Counted from the stretch's first letter, positions 25,484 through 40,045 are shown. The stretch is 64,000 bases of DNA from Tyto alba (GCF_018691265.1 NW_024881313.1:1140501-1204500), one strand, 5' to 3'. Numbers and translations are program-made. Notes: generated by a model from the sequence alone, not told the origin.

Positions 25484-28400
25484 TTTGTTGATGGAACATT
25501 ACAAAGTCATTACACAGTCACAATCCATGTGGGAGATAGTTAAAACAACCAGAAAACAAACAATTCTAGGAATGAAAGTCTTTTTTTCTTTATTCCTTGA
25601 TGCTATATACCATACAACAAGTACTCATACCAAAAATTACTGTTAGATATGAAAGGATGACTACAAGAGTTAATCCTAGCTATGCTTCTTCAAGGTAGTC
25701 TTGAAATTCTACCTACAAGGTAGATCTTCTTGACTATAATGTTTTAAAAACACATTTCAGTTTTGAAAAAGCATCTCAAAAAAACAAGATCATGTGGAGA
25801 AATGAAACAATCTTCAGCAAAGATAGACTAACTCTCATCACAAATAAGTATCTCTAAGGCAGTGAGTATTCACAATACTTTCCTTCCTCTAGTTCTTTAA
25901 CTCCGATCTGTTTACTCAGTCTCCAAGAAGTTGTCTCACTGCAGTGAGAGGATTTTTCACCCTGTCCTTTCTCTAAGAGCACCTTCACTTCTGAGAATAC
26001 CCCTCTGAAACACACAAAGTTGTTCTATCTCAAAGAGACATTCAGAAGCTCAGAGACATATCGCTCTCTTCTCCATCACCACTTGGCTCCAAAGCCCTCT
26101 CTTCTACAATCTTCTCAGCATAGCAGAATAGCGTAACCACTTATATTTTCTGCTGTGGTTGGTCGGTAATTCCACACTGCTCTAGGAAGGTCTATACTCA
26201 TAAACACTGAAGTCTTCCAGAGGGCAGTGGCTAGCTAGTATGTATAGTATGACCTAAATCTTTCTAATAAAACATAATACTATGTACATGTGGGAGGCAT
26301 AGCTTGTTTACATAGTCATTCATTAAATTGTCCAGACTTTTTCTTTGCATAGTATTTTCTTATTGGGTTACAAGTGCAGGAACAGAAGGATAAGGAATAT
26401 TCATTTTTAATAGTCAAAGTCTGAAACATGAAGTCACATCTCTGAATTACACTTCAGACAGGGCCCTGACATTGTCGTATTAAAACACAAAGGGATTTTT
26501 CTGTGTGATCAGCTTTTCTTAAAATTCTGAGGTTTAAAATGGTTCCTACACTGAAAACAAGATTTATTTATGTTGACAGAGTATTCTGTGGAGCTCTGAT
26601 TAACTGATTTAGATTTTTCCATGCTGGAAGTTAATGAAATACAGGATAGTCTTTTAAAATTAGGAATAGTTTTCACTCCAGGGTACAAAACCCCCCAACA
26701 TTACTAACGGTCCCCTAAAATAACCAATAACAGATACTCTCAATTGAGGGAAACTCCCTGCAAAATTTCTTGTCAAAGGAAGCTCAGCTGTTAGTTAAGG
26801 AATTCAGGTGAAAATGCACTTTAGACTCGGATCACACCAACAGTCTGGGTCTGTCTCTCCCTTCCAGCTGAATGTTCAAGATTGGTGAGTATTCTGAGGG
26901 ATGTTCAAGAATATTTACAGACTATTTTGAGGTGACTCTGAATGTTCTAAAATGTACCCGTCTATCCTACCCTGCAGGAGTCATTCTTTTTCTAAAAGAC
27001 TTAAACGTGCAAAAGAGCAAGAAAGCAACACTCAAACTTCATCATTATGGCACCTTCCTTGGAGACAGATGTACCTCGGTTCCCATCCTTGTTCCTTCAC
27101 AGAAATAAGACAGAGTTCACAGCAAATTGTCAGTTTTCTCGATGCACCTGCTAGACTGGCAGCTGGAAAACTAAGATCCACATTCCTGCTAGGCTGCATG
27201 GAGAATCTAAATGGGGTTTCTAGTCCCTTATCTACTGGACATATCACCATGACATTTTCTTTTCCAGCTGATATTGCTGCTGTATTAAACATAAATGACA
27301 GAAAACCATTAGGAGGACTCAAGATTTATTATTTAGAGAAAACTTTTGCCAAGCCCTAACTGCAAATCATAATGTTATGCCTGTGACTACTTGTTTTGTA
27401 TCTGCAGTGAGTGGGCAAGAAGTCTCAGGTGGGATTGGTGGTGAGAAGTTGTCATTCTGCAATACTAATTTCTCAGTTGAGATTGCAGACTTTGCTGGGG
27501 AGGCTGTCTGAAAAGGCTAAATTATGTTTCTGTTAAGTCACATTGTTTTATTGCTGTCAAGAAGGAAGAGGTATAGAATTATCAGCCTCATGAATCATCA
27601 GGAAAACTGCCCACTTGTTTCTCATTTCAGAGGCTTTACCAATGAGCACTACTGAAAATACATGCAGGGTTAGATTAGATTTTCAAATACCCAGATGAAA
27701 CAACCCAGTCAGTTCAAAGGGCACCATTACTGTTTAGGTTGATGTGAAGAACTTAAGACTCCAAAGTCATTCTCAGCTGCAAGCAACCAGCTACATCAAT
27801 AATGATGTTGATAGAAGAACAAGTTAAACTCAGCAGCTATATTATCTCCTGTGGAAAAGTCCAGTAAAAGGAATGCAGAAACTGACTGTATCTACTTTTA
27901 GTTTGGTTCTGGAATGTGGTTTTCAATAGTTCACTGATTTCCCTTATTTGCAGACCGGTATCAGAGTACGAAAACTGGAATTCTTTCAGAAGAAACAAAA
28001 CTGGAATATGTGCTCTGCTTAGTTGTTAACGGCTGTTCAGGGAACAGAAGGGAGTTAGTCTTAGGTAAATTCAGAATAAATAAACATGGTTTGAACATCA
28101 GTTCCTCAGCTACATATATTTCACTCCCCAAATCCTCTCTTAATGTATTGCACTATTTGCTAATATGCAGGCATTATTGTTTTACAGGTTGAAGTATAAA
28201 GAATTCTGTACTTGAAATGATATTTTTTTAAAATTCAATTTCATTTATTTTAGGTTTATTTCTACATTAGATTTTTGAAAGCAGTTTTGGATGGCAAATT
28301 TGCAACAAGGTGAAAACCTCAGCAAAAGTCCCATGAGCCTACATGGCACATTTGAACAGCACAATGTTGTACAGTTCCAAATTACAATGGTAGTGAACTA

Positions 28401-30224
28401 CTGACACAGTTTAAAGTGAGAATAATAATCATTCCAGACTACACATTGCCACATCAAACGGACAAGTCTCTTCTTGTTTCCTCTAAACTTGACTTGGAAA
28501 CAATAGGCTCAATATTGGCTATTTACTTTATCTAGAATTTTGTCACTGACTTCACTGCAAGATCATTACTGGGACTAATGACATGAATTTAGGCAATAAC
28601 TTGCCAAACGAATGGGCAGGGTGGCACTTTCTTTGATCGTTTTGATAGCTTTATTCTTAGCATCTAATTAAAATGAGGTGTCCTTCTAAGAGACATCTCA
28701 GGGGTCTTGCTGAAAGAGGTACTCGTTGAATTGATGTGGCTTGCATTACACAAGAGTTAAGACTAAATGTCAATAATGATTTCATCTGGCCTTAAAAAAG
28801 ATAGATCTACCAGTGTGCAGCAAGGACTGATTTGAAGAATACCATCTGAAGTGTAAATCCTATTCTACGTCAATAATTATTGGGTTTTCCCCTTCAAGAA
28901 AGAAACTTAATTAAGGAGGAATGAAATATGAAGTTTTTCAATTAAATGTTTTAGCTGTGTTTTTACAGAAATAAGATTTGATACATACATACATACATAG
29001 GGACAGGAATCAGTGGTTAACAAACTGGAAAACATGGTAAAGGAGAATGAGCAGCAGGAAGCAACATAACTGCCAATACCCTACATAATACTGGCATATT
29101 CCAGCAATAACCAAAAATGCAGAATGTTTGACTGAGGAAAACTGGGCCTTGATCCAAAAAGATAAAAAAAATATTAAAGAAAACACAAAAGCACCTTCCA
29201 TGAGGTAGTAGCTACTTGGATACTGGATGAAAACTAAAAAAATACTTAGGAAGAAAAGTAAACTCTAGCGAAAAGTGGAAGAGCCATTGGAATCGGAAGT
29301 AAAAGCAGACTTCAGAAGGTGAGAACCTGATGCTGGATTGTTGCAACCTCTGCCCTTGGGCCTCAGATCAGCAGAAACTGAGAAGGTGTAGAGCAGAAAT
29401 ATTTCCGTGTGTTTAACTTGCTATACCTTTCCCTGGTTATTCACCATTTGCCACTACTGGATGAAGAATAGTGGTTAGACAGAGCTTTAGTCAGACCTAG
29501 TCTCTTTGTGTGTTCTCATTACCACGCATCTTTAATACCAACTGCTTTTCCTGTAGCTTAATTGTAAATGGAAATAAAGCAACTCAAGTAGTACCTTATC
29601 AGAACCTCCATCTTTTTTATGCTAGGTTCAGTAGAAAAAGAAAGGGGTTTATCTCAGTGGGGAAGAAATATAGCACAGTATTTCTTTCTGAAGGTGAAGG
29701 AGGAAGTATTTCACCCTGCTTTACATTCTCTTTCTTTCCTGGTTCTCAGTTAAATTACAGAAAAGATGGTATATTAGTACATCTAGCAGATCTTGGTTGT
29801 CTTACAGTTCACTGCTGTAGATATCTACCGCCGTTCAGCTAATGGCAAACTGCATAAGTTCCCCTCTAAGCAATAATGTCTGCTTCCCCACAGCAGTGTT
29901 TGATTTCTGCATCTGAGTCTGCACTAACAGGAACATCATGTTAACACTGGCCTGACATCGACTGAACATACCATTTCCTTTTCAGTCAAGCATGTATCTT
30001 AGCAGGCATAAAACTCCAGCAAAAATGTTGGAGTAGAACCCATTTCTCACTGTCACGCACATCCTATATTTGTTCATCTGTTTTTCACAACTAAAGGAGT
30101 GGTAACAAATTGACAAGAACGTTGCGTCAGTTTGCTCTAGTAAAACTGCAAATGGTAAAAATCTATTAACATTTATTGGAACTGGCCAACACCCCTCTCT
30201 TCTTGAGTGAATGTGGCCTTTGTT
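25484..30224. other. Unannotated non-coding stretch
   Basis: No gene is supported. A tetranucleotide (CATA)n run of about five units lies at about 28981-28999. The longest frame (26952-27359 plus, 135 codons) overlaps a 96-codon frame on the opposite strand and shows no family motif or splice boundary, so I regard both as chance. Confidence 0.55.
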
Positions 30225-30240
30225 CCCCCCCCCCCCCCCC
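30225..30240 (+). repeat. Poly-C run of 16
   Basis: Sixteen consecutive C residues form an isolated mononucleotide repeat in otherwise AT-rich sequence. Length is likely to vary between individuals or to be mis-sized by sequencing. Confidence 0.9.
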
Positions 30241-31122
30241 GAAAACTGGTAAAACAGACTGTTTATAATGGTAGGCAGCAATAACATCCATACCACAGAC
30301 CTTTATATTCAGCTATTTGGATTTGAGTCAGCCTCTAATATTTTGAGAAATCGATCCACAGAGCAATCTCAGGGTTGTGATTCAAAATAAATTGCTTTAG
30401 GTATGTCTACCCAGATGGCTAGGTACCAGCACATAGTTGTTTTTGAGACCAGGTTGATGGATCATGCAGCCAGTGAGCTTCCAAATGTGGGCTCAAAGAC
30501 AATTCAAGTGTCCTCTGGGGAACATGTGTCTGTCAGACTCCCCGACCGAGGATCCCCGTATACAGACTGCAGGCTGTCCATGGCTAATCATGCTGCCAAG
30601 AGGTGATGTCATGTGAAAAGCTGCTCTGGAAACTATGCTTCCAGAACTAGATAAAAATAATCATTGGGTTTGTCAGAGATCAAGTAACATGACTGAATTA
30701 AAGGCGATGCCATAAATACCAGTAAGAGGTAACAAAACTGATCACAGCCTGCTTGTCTCAGTGGAACAACAGTCCCAGGCAACATCTTAGAAAGCCATAT
30801 CTAAGATATATATACTTCTCTTGACATTGTGGATGGCAGAAGATGTGCATTCACTTTTGATAACTTGTCTAAAATTTAACAGAAAAAAAAAAAAAAGTCT
30901 TCCCTCTGGACATCACCTAACTAAAAGTTTCAGTCTCAATATCCTTTGAAAATGGAATTTTGGTAAAAGGAAAAACATTCATCTATTTTACAGAAAATGT
31001 TATACTATTCCTCACTCTTTGGTACTTCAAAGACCATGACGCTGTTTTTACCACCTCATGGATTTTCCACAACACTAAGATAAATCAATTTGGCTTTAGG
31101 TTTTTGTGCTAGTTTCTGTTTG

Positions 31123-31192
31123 GTTTTAGATCCCTTATACATTTCTGTTTCACTGCAGTTTTAGATCCCTTATACATTTCTGTTTCACTGCA
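31123..31192 (+). repeat. Exact 35-bp tandem duplication
   Basis: The unit beginning GTTTTAGATCCC and ending TTTCACTGCA occurs twice head to tail (31123-31157 and 31158-31192), with no mismatch that I can see. The unit has no low-complexity structure, so this is a discrete duplication rather than a microsatellite. Perfect identity implies a recent event or an assembly/read artefact. Confidence 0.95.
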
Positions 31193-34100
31193 AGGAAGAA
31201 AGGCATAGCAGTGGGAGAAGGACTGTGGGATTCTGTTTAAAAGAAAAGAGGATTTTCTGAAGATTAGAGAGACCTGGCTTGAATTTTTGGAAAGTTTAAA
31301 TTTGAGGCTAGCTCACAATAGTTTCAGTTCTATTTCAAGCAGATGGAGAAATCATAAACCCAAATTGCTTATTACATCGTTCAAACTACAAGCCAGGGCT
31401 AACTGCAGAGAGATTTGTATAGCACATAACAGCAATGGAAGGCAGATCTGAGAAGAAATGGAATCTGTATTAGAAAATATCTGGACAATTGTTGCTCATG
31501 CGTTGTTTCTCAATTATCCTGTCCATGGGGAACTCAGTAAGAAATAGCATGAATAAACTCACCACACTACCCTAAATAGTTTGCTTCACTGTGTTCCTCC
31601 CATGAAACAGCACGTATTTTCTCTTCAATTAAAATAATTCATTACTAAATCACTGAGCAGACAGAACAGAATAAAGAAAATCTTCTTCAAAATATTCAAA
31701 ATAATTGACATTTGGTGCTGTATTGATGGTGGGAAAGTCCGTAATTCTGGCACTAATGCTGAATTCAGGCATGAGGAAGGGACTGCAATGAAAAGGTTGT
31801 CTATTACTTCTGAACAAAAACACTGTAGAAAGGCTGAACTGCTGGCAAGAATGTCTTCCAGTCTCTTCTAATGACTCACGCAATGGCTCACAGTGTCAGG
31901 CTGAATTGACCTGCCAAATCCTTTCACTTTGTTTCCCTGAGAAAATGAAAACAATAAAAAGGAGGAACTTTCAAGGAAGATGGGGCAAATACCAAGGTTA
32001 AACATAAGCCTGGCAAACCAGCCAGTACTATCATATGTCCAACACCTATACTCAAGCTCCCATTTAAAATTAATGCAAATGAAAGTTACAAAAATTCCAT
32101 TAGAAATGGTATTTTAAGGCTATTTACAACAGACGTGCACATGGGAAAACAGTACTGGCAAATAATTTGTAAGCAAACAAATACATACAATTTACATTAG
32201 TACAGAGATTTAAAATTTCTTTCCCTTTGTTTCTTTTTTCAAAAAATAGAAAAACTTCAGGGTGTTTTTTTTTGTTTGTTTGCTAATGATTTTAGGATAC
32301 TCCCACTAAATTTACACTTTTGTCATACAGTAGTTTTAAAATATGTTGATTGGAAGCAGGGGTTAATGTAAAACAGCAGCTGTTACTCAGATATAATTGC
32401 TTTTCCATCACAACCAGTGGCTCGATTTAAATATTCTTTATAAAGCTGTAGAAATCCTAAGTAATGAAGTTGTTATTGCTTGTACTTCTTAAGCAACTAT
32501 GTATGAAGTCTCATATACACTTACATTTCAACTATCTTAAATGCCTGAATCAGTTCTTACAAAGGCCAAGTTCTCACCAGTTTTAAAGGAATTTAATTTG
32601 ACATCAATATATGACATGTTATTCTTCTCTCAATGGTTACATCCTGCAGAGTGGAAGCAGTGCAGCAGACAACAATTTCCAGCCTAGCTGTCATTTTGGC
32701 TGCTAACTGATCTGAGGATCAACCGAAGGGTGAAAAAAGATGAAGTTGTTTGGAGGAGAAAAAAAAAAAAAAAAAGATAGAAAAAGCTAGAAATAAGAAT
32801 GGTTATCTGCATGCAATTTTGCACAGTTTGGAGTATTCCACATACACATAAAATTTTATATGCTTACCCAAACATGTGATTTAACCAGTACATCACTACC
32901 TAAAAGTGCTTAAGATGTCAACCACTGGCTACTAAAACTATCCAGTACAACAAAGAGCAGTGGGCATTTTACTTTCTCTATTTCTTGCCTTTCTTAATAA
33001 TTGGAAGTTGAAAGGTAATCTAAGTATAGATTTTCAGACAGGCTCTGTGTTGGAGCATAAACTTTATTTAATTCAAAACTAGGTGATATTCAGCAATGTA
33101 TAAATTATAATTTCCCATGATTAGCATTTTTTTTTCCACAGCTTGTGTCATCTTATCACTAATCTCTTGAAACTGATAAATATCATTTATGAAATTCTTC
33201 CCTGCTACAGTTTTCTCCAGTCAATATAACCAGGAGGAAATATACATAAGGGAAGAATATTAAAAATTATTTTTGTCAGCTTTGAATAACAAATTAATAC
33301 TGCTGATTGTTCTCTCCCTGTCCTCTCTAGCACAAGTATGCAAAGCCTATTTGATGAATGCAGTCACCATGTATACTCTGCTTAAACTCTAATAACTGAA
33401 ATTTGGAATACTGATCAAACTATAATTCAGTGTGAATTGCCTTTAAATATAATCTTTCCAAAGACAATCATAAGTAGAGTTACACTAGAAAAAATAAAAT
33501 AAAATAGAAAGAGAAAAGACAAAAAGTATTACTTTAAGGCCAGGTTCTACCACTCGCAGTCTTAGCCAGTAGTACTTTATAATTAAAGTTCTAATAAAGG
33601 TGATGAGAAAAGTGACATTCAAGATGAAAGGTAAGAGGGAGCTAGAGAATCAGTCCTTAGTGAACAGGAAAATAGACAGAGATTGCCTAAAAGAATCAGA
33701 GATGATATTTGCACTGTTAATTCAACACCATAAGAATGAGATGTATTTTCACTAGTGTAAATAACCAAAGGTTAGGGGAAAAAGAAGATGGAGCCTCTAA
33801 GGGACAGCTACAATCATGAGGCCAGTATTAAAAATAGCCACATCCAGTATTAACCTTGGCATTTAGAAATAACGTGAAATTATTCTGGAATCTGGCAGAT
33901 GTTTCCCAGAGAAAACATATCAACTACTGTAGGGATACTAAGGTTGAGCCAGAACAGGAATGTTTGAAGTCTGACATGAAGTGGTGGATGTGACAAGGGA
34001 AAACCAACTTGGAATGATCAATTTAAAACATCTTTGACAAATAAGTAAATGCCAGGCATCATTGTGACAGCTAACAGAGAACACAACAAATGTGAAGGAC

Positions 34101-37100
34101 TACAGAGAGATGTGCACATCTGATCTAGAATGGCTACCTCGCCCTTAGTAACCATACTTCAACTCACTCCCCACCTCAGCTCACCAGGGGACTTACAGGA
34201 GGAGAAAGGGAATACACAAAAGCAGGAGGATGCTCATCCACTTACTGGCATTGACCAGCACAGCTTCCCTGCTGCACAGGACACATCAGCAAGGAGGCTA
34301 CATCCAGTACTGGGTTTATTATTTACGATTCACAAGCACCACACATTCCCAGTTCTGGACTGAGCTGTATCACAGATAAACAAAGGCTGAAAAGACAGGC
34401 TTTTGCATAGAAAGAGGCTATAGTCCTATGTATTTGTAAGGGTGGGTATGTTGTGTGCTTTACACACTGCCAACTGCCTAATATCACATGAGCAGAGATT
34501 ATTTCGTACCTCTCGTGATACCTTGCACACACAGTATCCCTCAGCCACAGAGATGTGCCTGTGCTCCCCGCACAGGCGTGCTGGCTGCTGCCTCTCAGAG
34601 GGTAACACCACCTCACAGCGAGGGGCTGACGCTGTGGGTAGCAGTTTGTTCCTTTTGCTGCCTTATGCACCTTCTGAGATGCACTTGGGCTGCGGAAGAG
34701 CATTTACTTTCAGAACAAGTGTTTATTTGCATAGGTTTTGATGATACTCAATGTTACTGGACTGTAAGGACTAACCGTGTCTCCCATCTGGCAAATAAGC
34801 AATGACACTGGAAAATATGCAAGTGAGTGGGAGCTGAAGATGTAACTTCAGGATAAAAATAGTGGGAACGAGATGCAATGGGAAGCAATGGGAAAGCAAC
34901 CAACTCCTTAAATTGACTTAGGAACATTGACTCTTCCTCAGTAAAGAGTGAGAAAAGTTCTGCACACTTGGTGAACAGGACAGATCAAGCTTTGGAAAAA
35001 TACTAAAAGGAAGCTCAGCCTTAGGAAGCTAGTAAGTGACAGGAGTCACTGACTGAGTGATAATTCCAGCCTGATCCCAATAAATTTCTACAGACAAGTG
35101 TCCATTTGCAGATGTCTCTCAAAGCTATTATCATTCAGAGAGCAACATTAGTATAACATCTCAGCAGTCCGAGCTGGCATGGGAACCAGCACTGTGCTGT
35201 GAAACTGCTATGGCCATGAGGTTTTCAGCCATGCTAGACCAAGCAGTGCTTCTGGCCCTTGTGTCAGACAGCAAGCTTGGTGCGTATTGCTTGCATCTCT
35301 CTTGCAGTGGTTATTTCAATTCATTGTGAGTAAAATGGATTTTGCTGCGCAAAAATTAATTCCACATACCAAATTCCTTTCAGGCCAGACTTTTATGTCA
35401 AGCCCATGTCTGCCACAAGTTCACATGTGCTTTCAAATAGCTATTTATAAAAACAAGTATATATCACACAGTCTGAGTCCTTTAGAAAGCAATCAGCACT
35501 TGGCTACTTTTACTCAAGTACAGCCAGGGTTTTTGATTATTATAACTTTCTAAATGCCATTCTGTCCACGATGACACAATCATTTTCTTTAACCTTTCAT
35601 TTTATGACAAGCAATCGTGCACAACCCACATGAGGTAACTACATCTTCCCAGGTTAAGTCAGCAACTCAGCATCAACTTGGATCAAGCTACATGGATGTT
35701 GACTGCCCTTTTGTGCAATTCCTACATAGTATTTTCATACTACTTCCAATCATCACTGGAATAATAAGGACAGTGCAGCAGGTGAGGCTTTTACTTAATG
35801 AGAGCAACAGACATTGGAGAAATTTTAGTTAAATGATTTTCACTCCTATAGAGAATATTGCACCTATGCAGGTTGGGGGAAGGAATCTGCCATGAGTAGA
35901 AATGAAGAAAAGTACTGAGATCAGTCAGAAGGAGAGCTGGTCGTTGTGCAGTAATTGTTACCTTACAAATAAACAGAAAATGCTCAGCAGCGTAAGTATT
36001 TTAAAGTAAAATTCATGGATCATCCAAATTCCAGCACTACGAGGAGGATTTTACAGTTTGTAATCAGACGGGCCTTTTTTTTCCTTATCTGTTTTAGACA
36101 ACACCACAGATTTAAGTCACTAGAAGGGACATAAAGGGAAAATAGACAAGCAGCCTTTGATGCTATTTGGAATGAACATAAACTTGTCTTCTGGCATCAA
36201 TGCAGTAGAGATTTTCATGTCCCCATATGGTTATTCTCCTGGCTGGAGCTTGTAGAGCAGATGTATAACACATGGAAAGGAAAGAAAAATATACTTAGAT
36301 AATAAAATTAAAGCTGGAAAGTAAAGGAGAGAATTTCAAAAATCACTAAACTGTGTACCTCCCAGAATACACTCTTTGGGTTATTTCTTCTTCGAAAAAG
36401 AGAAAGAAAAAAAAAAAAATAAATAAACACACCAACCCTCCTGTAGTTTATGAAAATGGTTTGCTTTATGAATAGAGTTCTGCTGCCAAAGTCCTGCTGC
36501 TCTGCAGAAATGTATCCATGGAGAGAAGGCTGAGTGCGGCTTATGCTTTTGTTTTTTCCTGTCTCAAAATGGATGGAACACAGATTCTGTTTTCCATTCA
36601 AAATACATTAAATCTTCATTTAGGGATACTACTGAATGGTCATAAGGAGGACAGCTTCTCAGGGAATATCACTTCTTCACTGTCCTCTGACAACAAGCCT
36701 GGATTTGACAAGTGCACTTGATAGCAAAAATAGAGTTTCCAGCTAATAATAAGCTCCAGTAAATACAGCAACTGTGACCTTCCAAAGCTACGTCAGCTGC
36801 ATATCTCTTCAGCTGTGCTCAGACCAGGCAATATTATGACTGTCTGTGCAGTGAACCATGCCTCTTTCAAAAGCATCTGTGGATTTTAAGTGATCCCTAA
36901 GCATTTTAGAAATGCAAAGCTAATTAAAATTATGAAAGGATTTCTTTTCACCCTTAATGGTAGATGCTTAACTGCTCTTGTTAGCTGCTGAATTCCATCT
37001 TAGCCAGATATTAGCAGGAAGTATGTTATGTTGTGCAAACCAGCATCAAGTTTGGTTAACCAAATTAGGCTTTCTTCGTTACCAAGCTATAAGAATATCT

Positions 37101-38973
37101 GATGGGGACACCTGGAGGGCAAATGCCCATTGGTAGTTTAAAGTACTAGAAGGTGCTAAATAATGGATAAACCATGGGCTGCTATAGTCTGCAAAAACAT
37201 CGAAATTGCAGTAGCCTGACATGAAAGGGAAAGCTTGCAGAACTACCAGTTAATTTTCATTAGGCTTTGCCGTGATGCAAAAGTGGTCCCAGCAAACTAA
37301 GAACTGTCACTTCTCTCCAAAGTCTCTACAGACAAAGAGAAACTTTACAGGGGCTGGAGAGGGAGGAAGGGAAGGATGCCCAATTCAGAGATAAATTATC
37401 AAGGACTTAGTAAAATATGGGTTAACACAATTGCCAAGCTTCCCAATTCTACAGACCTGGATTCAAAGTAGGTTGCAAATAAAGCTACTCTGGTAATTTC
37501 AGTTTGGTCCCTAATGGGACAAAAATCTGTGTTTTATAAAATCATATAACTTAATTAGGCAGTGGTGAGGAGACATACAGATCTGGAACAGAAAGGAAGA
37601 ACTTTGAGGTCATGACAGAGGTACTTCTGCAGTAATATACACGCTGGGCATGATGACTACACAAATTACATCAATTCTCTGAGAGACAGCACCCACTTTT
37701 CCCAGTATGAATTCCCAAGAGGTAACCCAACAGGGTTATGGTACGATGCCATTTTGTAGACCTGGATGAGTAATACACAGCAAATTATTTGTTCACTGAA
37801 CTTAGCTCCCCTTTTGCCCCTCTTCTGCCCTCTTCTCCTTGTTTACTGTTTCAGAATACCTAGTAAAGTGGTGTTTGCAATTCTAACCTTACCACTCTTC
37901 AATACTAATAGACTAAAAGTAGTGTAAAATGCTTTGTTTTCTGTGTTGCTTATTAATATTCAAAATGCATCTGACTGGTTAGATATGTTCTGACATATCT
38001 GTTAACCTGCTTGGGTAGAAAGGTGCAGAAGTACTTCTGCTGTGAATTTGCAATCTTAAAATTTGGTTGGTAAATGCATCTATATTTTGCTGGCGTTTCT
38101 ACAGTATGTGAGGTCCTCGCGGGCTCCCCACAAAAAAAAAAAATAAAATGCTGTGGGTTTTTTTTATGTCTTTCTTTGTTTGCACAATTTGAAGAGAAAG
38201 GTCAAAGCCCTTGAATCACATCAAACAAAAATGTCTGAGGAAGGAATGAGGTTTAAATTCACATCTCCCATAGCCCAAGATTATAACTCAGTCATAAAAT
38301 CATCTTTTGCAGGCAGTTGTGAAGACTTGCTTTCTGAGAATCTTCTGTTAGTAAAATCTGCAGCTCAGGACTCTGATACAGATAAATAATATAAATACCA
38401 ATAACAGAAAAAATACAGCTGAGGAGAAAAATCAACAATCACACTTCAGTCAATTTACATTATGCGTACAGGACAGCAATAAGGCAATATACTTGTTAAA
38501 ATACCTGCATTAAAAACTTTTATGAATAGGTCTTAAAGCCTTGTTGTTTTGAGCTCAGTTCAATTTATAGCTGAAGGATATTCTAGAGATAAGAAGGATT
38601 TCCAGAGAGAGGCTGAGAATCTTAAATCTGATTTAAACACAAGCCATATCAAGACAAGACGTTGTTCATATTCTGTCTAATACTTATACCTCTTCTAGGG
38701 CTGAGTCTGAAATTCTGAGTGGAGATGAAACAGGAGAGACCTAAAGTTTAGGCAAAATCTCAACAAGGTAAGTTCCGTGAAAGGTTTGGCGTAGGTCTTT
38801 CCTGCTTTGGAACCTGGGTCCAAATTCCTGAAAATGTCTTTACCAGGTTTATGTCATTCAGAAAATTATATTTATTTGGACAATACTATGATTAAAACTA
38901 CAAGTATATGAAAAATAGTTACATTTGCTTCTGTTTTGCAGTTCAGTCTTTCTATAAGCAGACTCACCTCCTA
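31193..38973. other. Unannotated non-coding stretch
   Basis: No gene is supported. A runs lie at 30883-30896 (just upstream of this stretch) and 32759-32775. A GC/CpG-enriched pocket lies at about 34490-34700, with overlapping frames on both strands and a small hairpin (CCTGTGC...GCACAGG, about 34558-34576). A frame at 38153-38389 ends in an Asp/Ser-rich stretch and follows a pyrimidine-rich run with an AG at 38192-38193. It is protein-like in composition but not recognised. Confidence 0.55.
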
Positions 38974-38978
38974 TAGCT

Positions 38979-40045
38979 TGTACTAAGGCCTGATTGGCAG
39001 CCAACCACAATGCAGCCACTCTCTCTCCCTTCCCCTCCGGCAATGAGAAGGGACAGAGAGCCAGGCTTGGGGTTCAAGATAGGACTGGGATGGGGAAAAA
39101 TCCCCCTTTTATGATCACGAGCAAAAGGCAGACTCGTTAGGGGAAGAAAAAAAGAACATACATTTATTACAGGCACTAACAACACATAACAGAGTAGGAC
39201 AGTGAGAAACATTGCCACATCTTGAGAACACCTTCCCCCCACCCCTCCCTTCTTCCCGGGCTCAGCTCTGCTCCCGATATCTCTACCTCCTCCCCCAGTG
39301 GAGCGGGGGCAGGGAATGGGGGGTGCAGTCAGCGCTGCCACTTCCTTCATGTTCGGTGAGGGGAGTGTCCGAAACTTGTTCCTCCTGCTCCAGAGTGGTC
39401 CCCCTCTCACAGGAGACAGTCCTCCACTAACTTCCTCCGGCTTGAATTCCTCCTACGGGCCGCAGCGTTCCCCACACTGCTCCGTCATGGGTCACTAACT
39501 TCCTCCGACTGGATTCTCTCCCACGGCTGCAGCCCTTCCCGAGCTGCTCCGGCGTGGGACTCCCCTGCATGCTGCAATCCTCCCAGCACTGAATTACAGC
39601 AGAGGGGCTACCTTTTCCCACAAGACCCCGGCCTTCTTCGGGCACAGAACCTTGATCAGGCAAGCAGGAGCAACAGGCCACAAATCAATGTCTGCTCCAC
39701 CGTAGATCTTCATGGGTGGCAGGGGGGGCCGCCCTGCCGTCTCCCCACAGGATACAGGGGGGTCTCTGCTCCGGAAAACCTCCCCCCTCCTTTCTTCCTC
39801 CGTTCCTCCACTGACCTTGGTGTTCACGCAGCTGCAGCAACTCCTCCTCACAGGTCCAACTGCCCGTCACCACATCCCTTCTTAAATACGTTATCGCAGA
39901 GGTGCAGCCGATTGGCTCAATTTCCCAAACAGAAGTGGAGCTGACGTGGAGCTGGGGGAGCTTCGAGAAGCTTCTCACAGGGGGCCGCCCCGATAGCCCC
40001 CTCCCCTGCCACCAAAAAACTCCACCACTCACTCAACCCAGGACA
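38979..40045 (-). mobile_element. Solo ERVL-like LTR, minus strand (copy 1 of a 1.07-kb family)
   Basis: Read on the minus strand this begins TGTCCTGGGTTGAG at 40045 and stays closely similar to the plus-strand LTR at 44773-45845 along its length. A TATA-like CTTAAATA (plus-strand reading) lies at 39891-39898. The polyadenylation signal appears as TTTATT at 39163-39168. It carries two copies of a roughly 66-bp internal unit (about 39427-39494 and 39495-39558). The element's 3' terminus (plus-strand position 38979) is degraded compared with its sisters, and the flanks (TAGCT at 38974-38978; TATAT at 40046-40050) do not form a clean 5-bp target-site duplication. The frames inside it (39427-39681, 39594-39851, 38964-39410 minus) are not genes. 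No internal retroviral sequence adjoins it, so it is a solo LTR, possibly one whose termini have decayed. Confidence 0.9.

Noticed and set aside
26952..27359. 135-codon plus-strand frame
   Set aside because: It overlaps a 96-codon antisense frame and has no recognisable domain or splice boundaries. A frame of this size is expected by chance in 64 kb.
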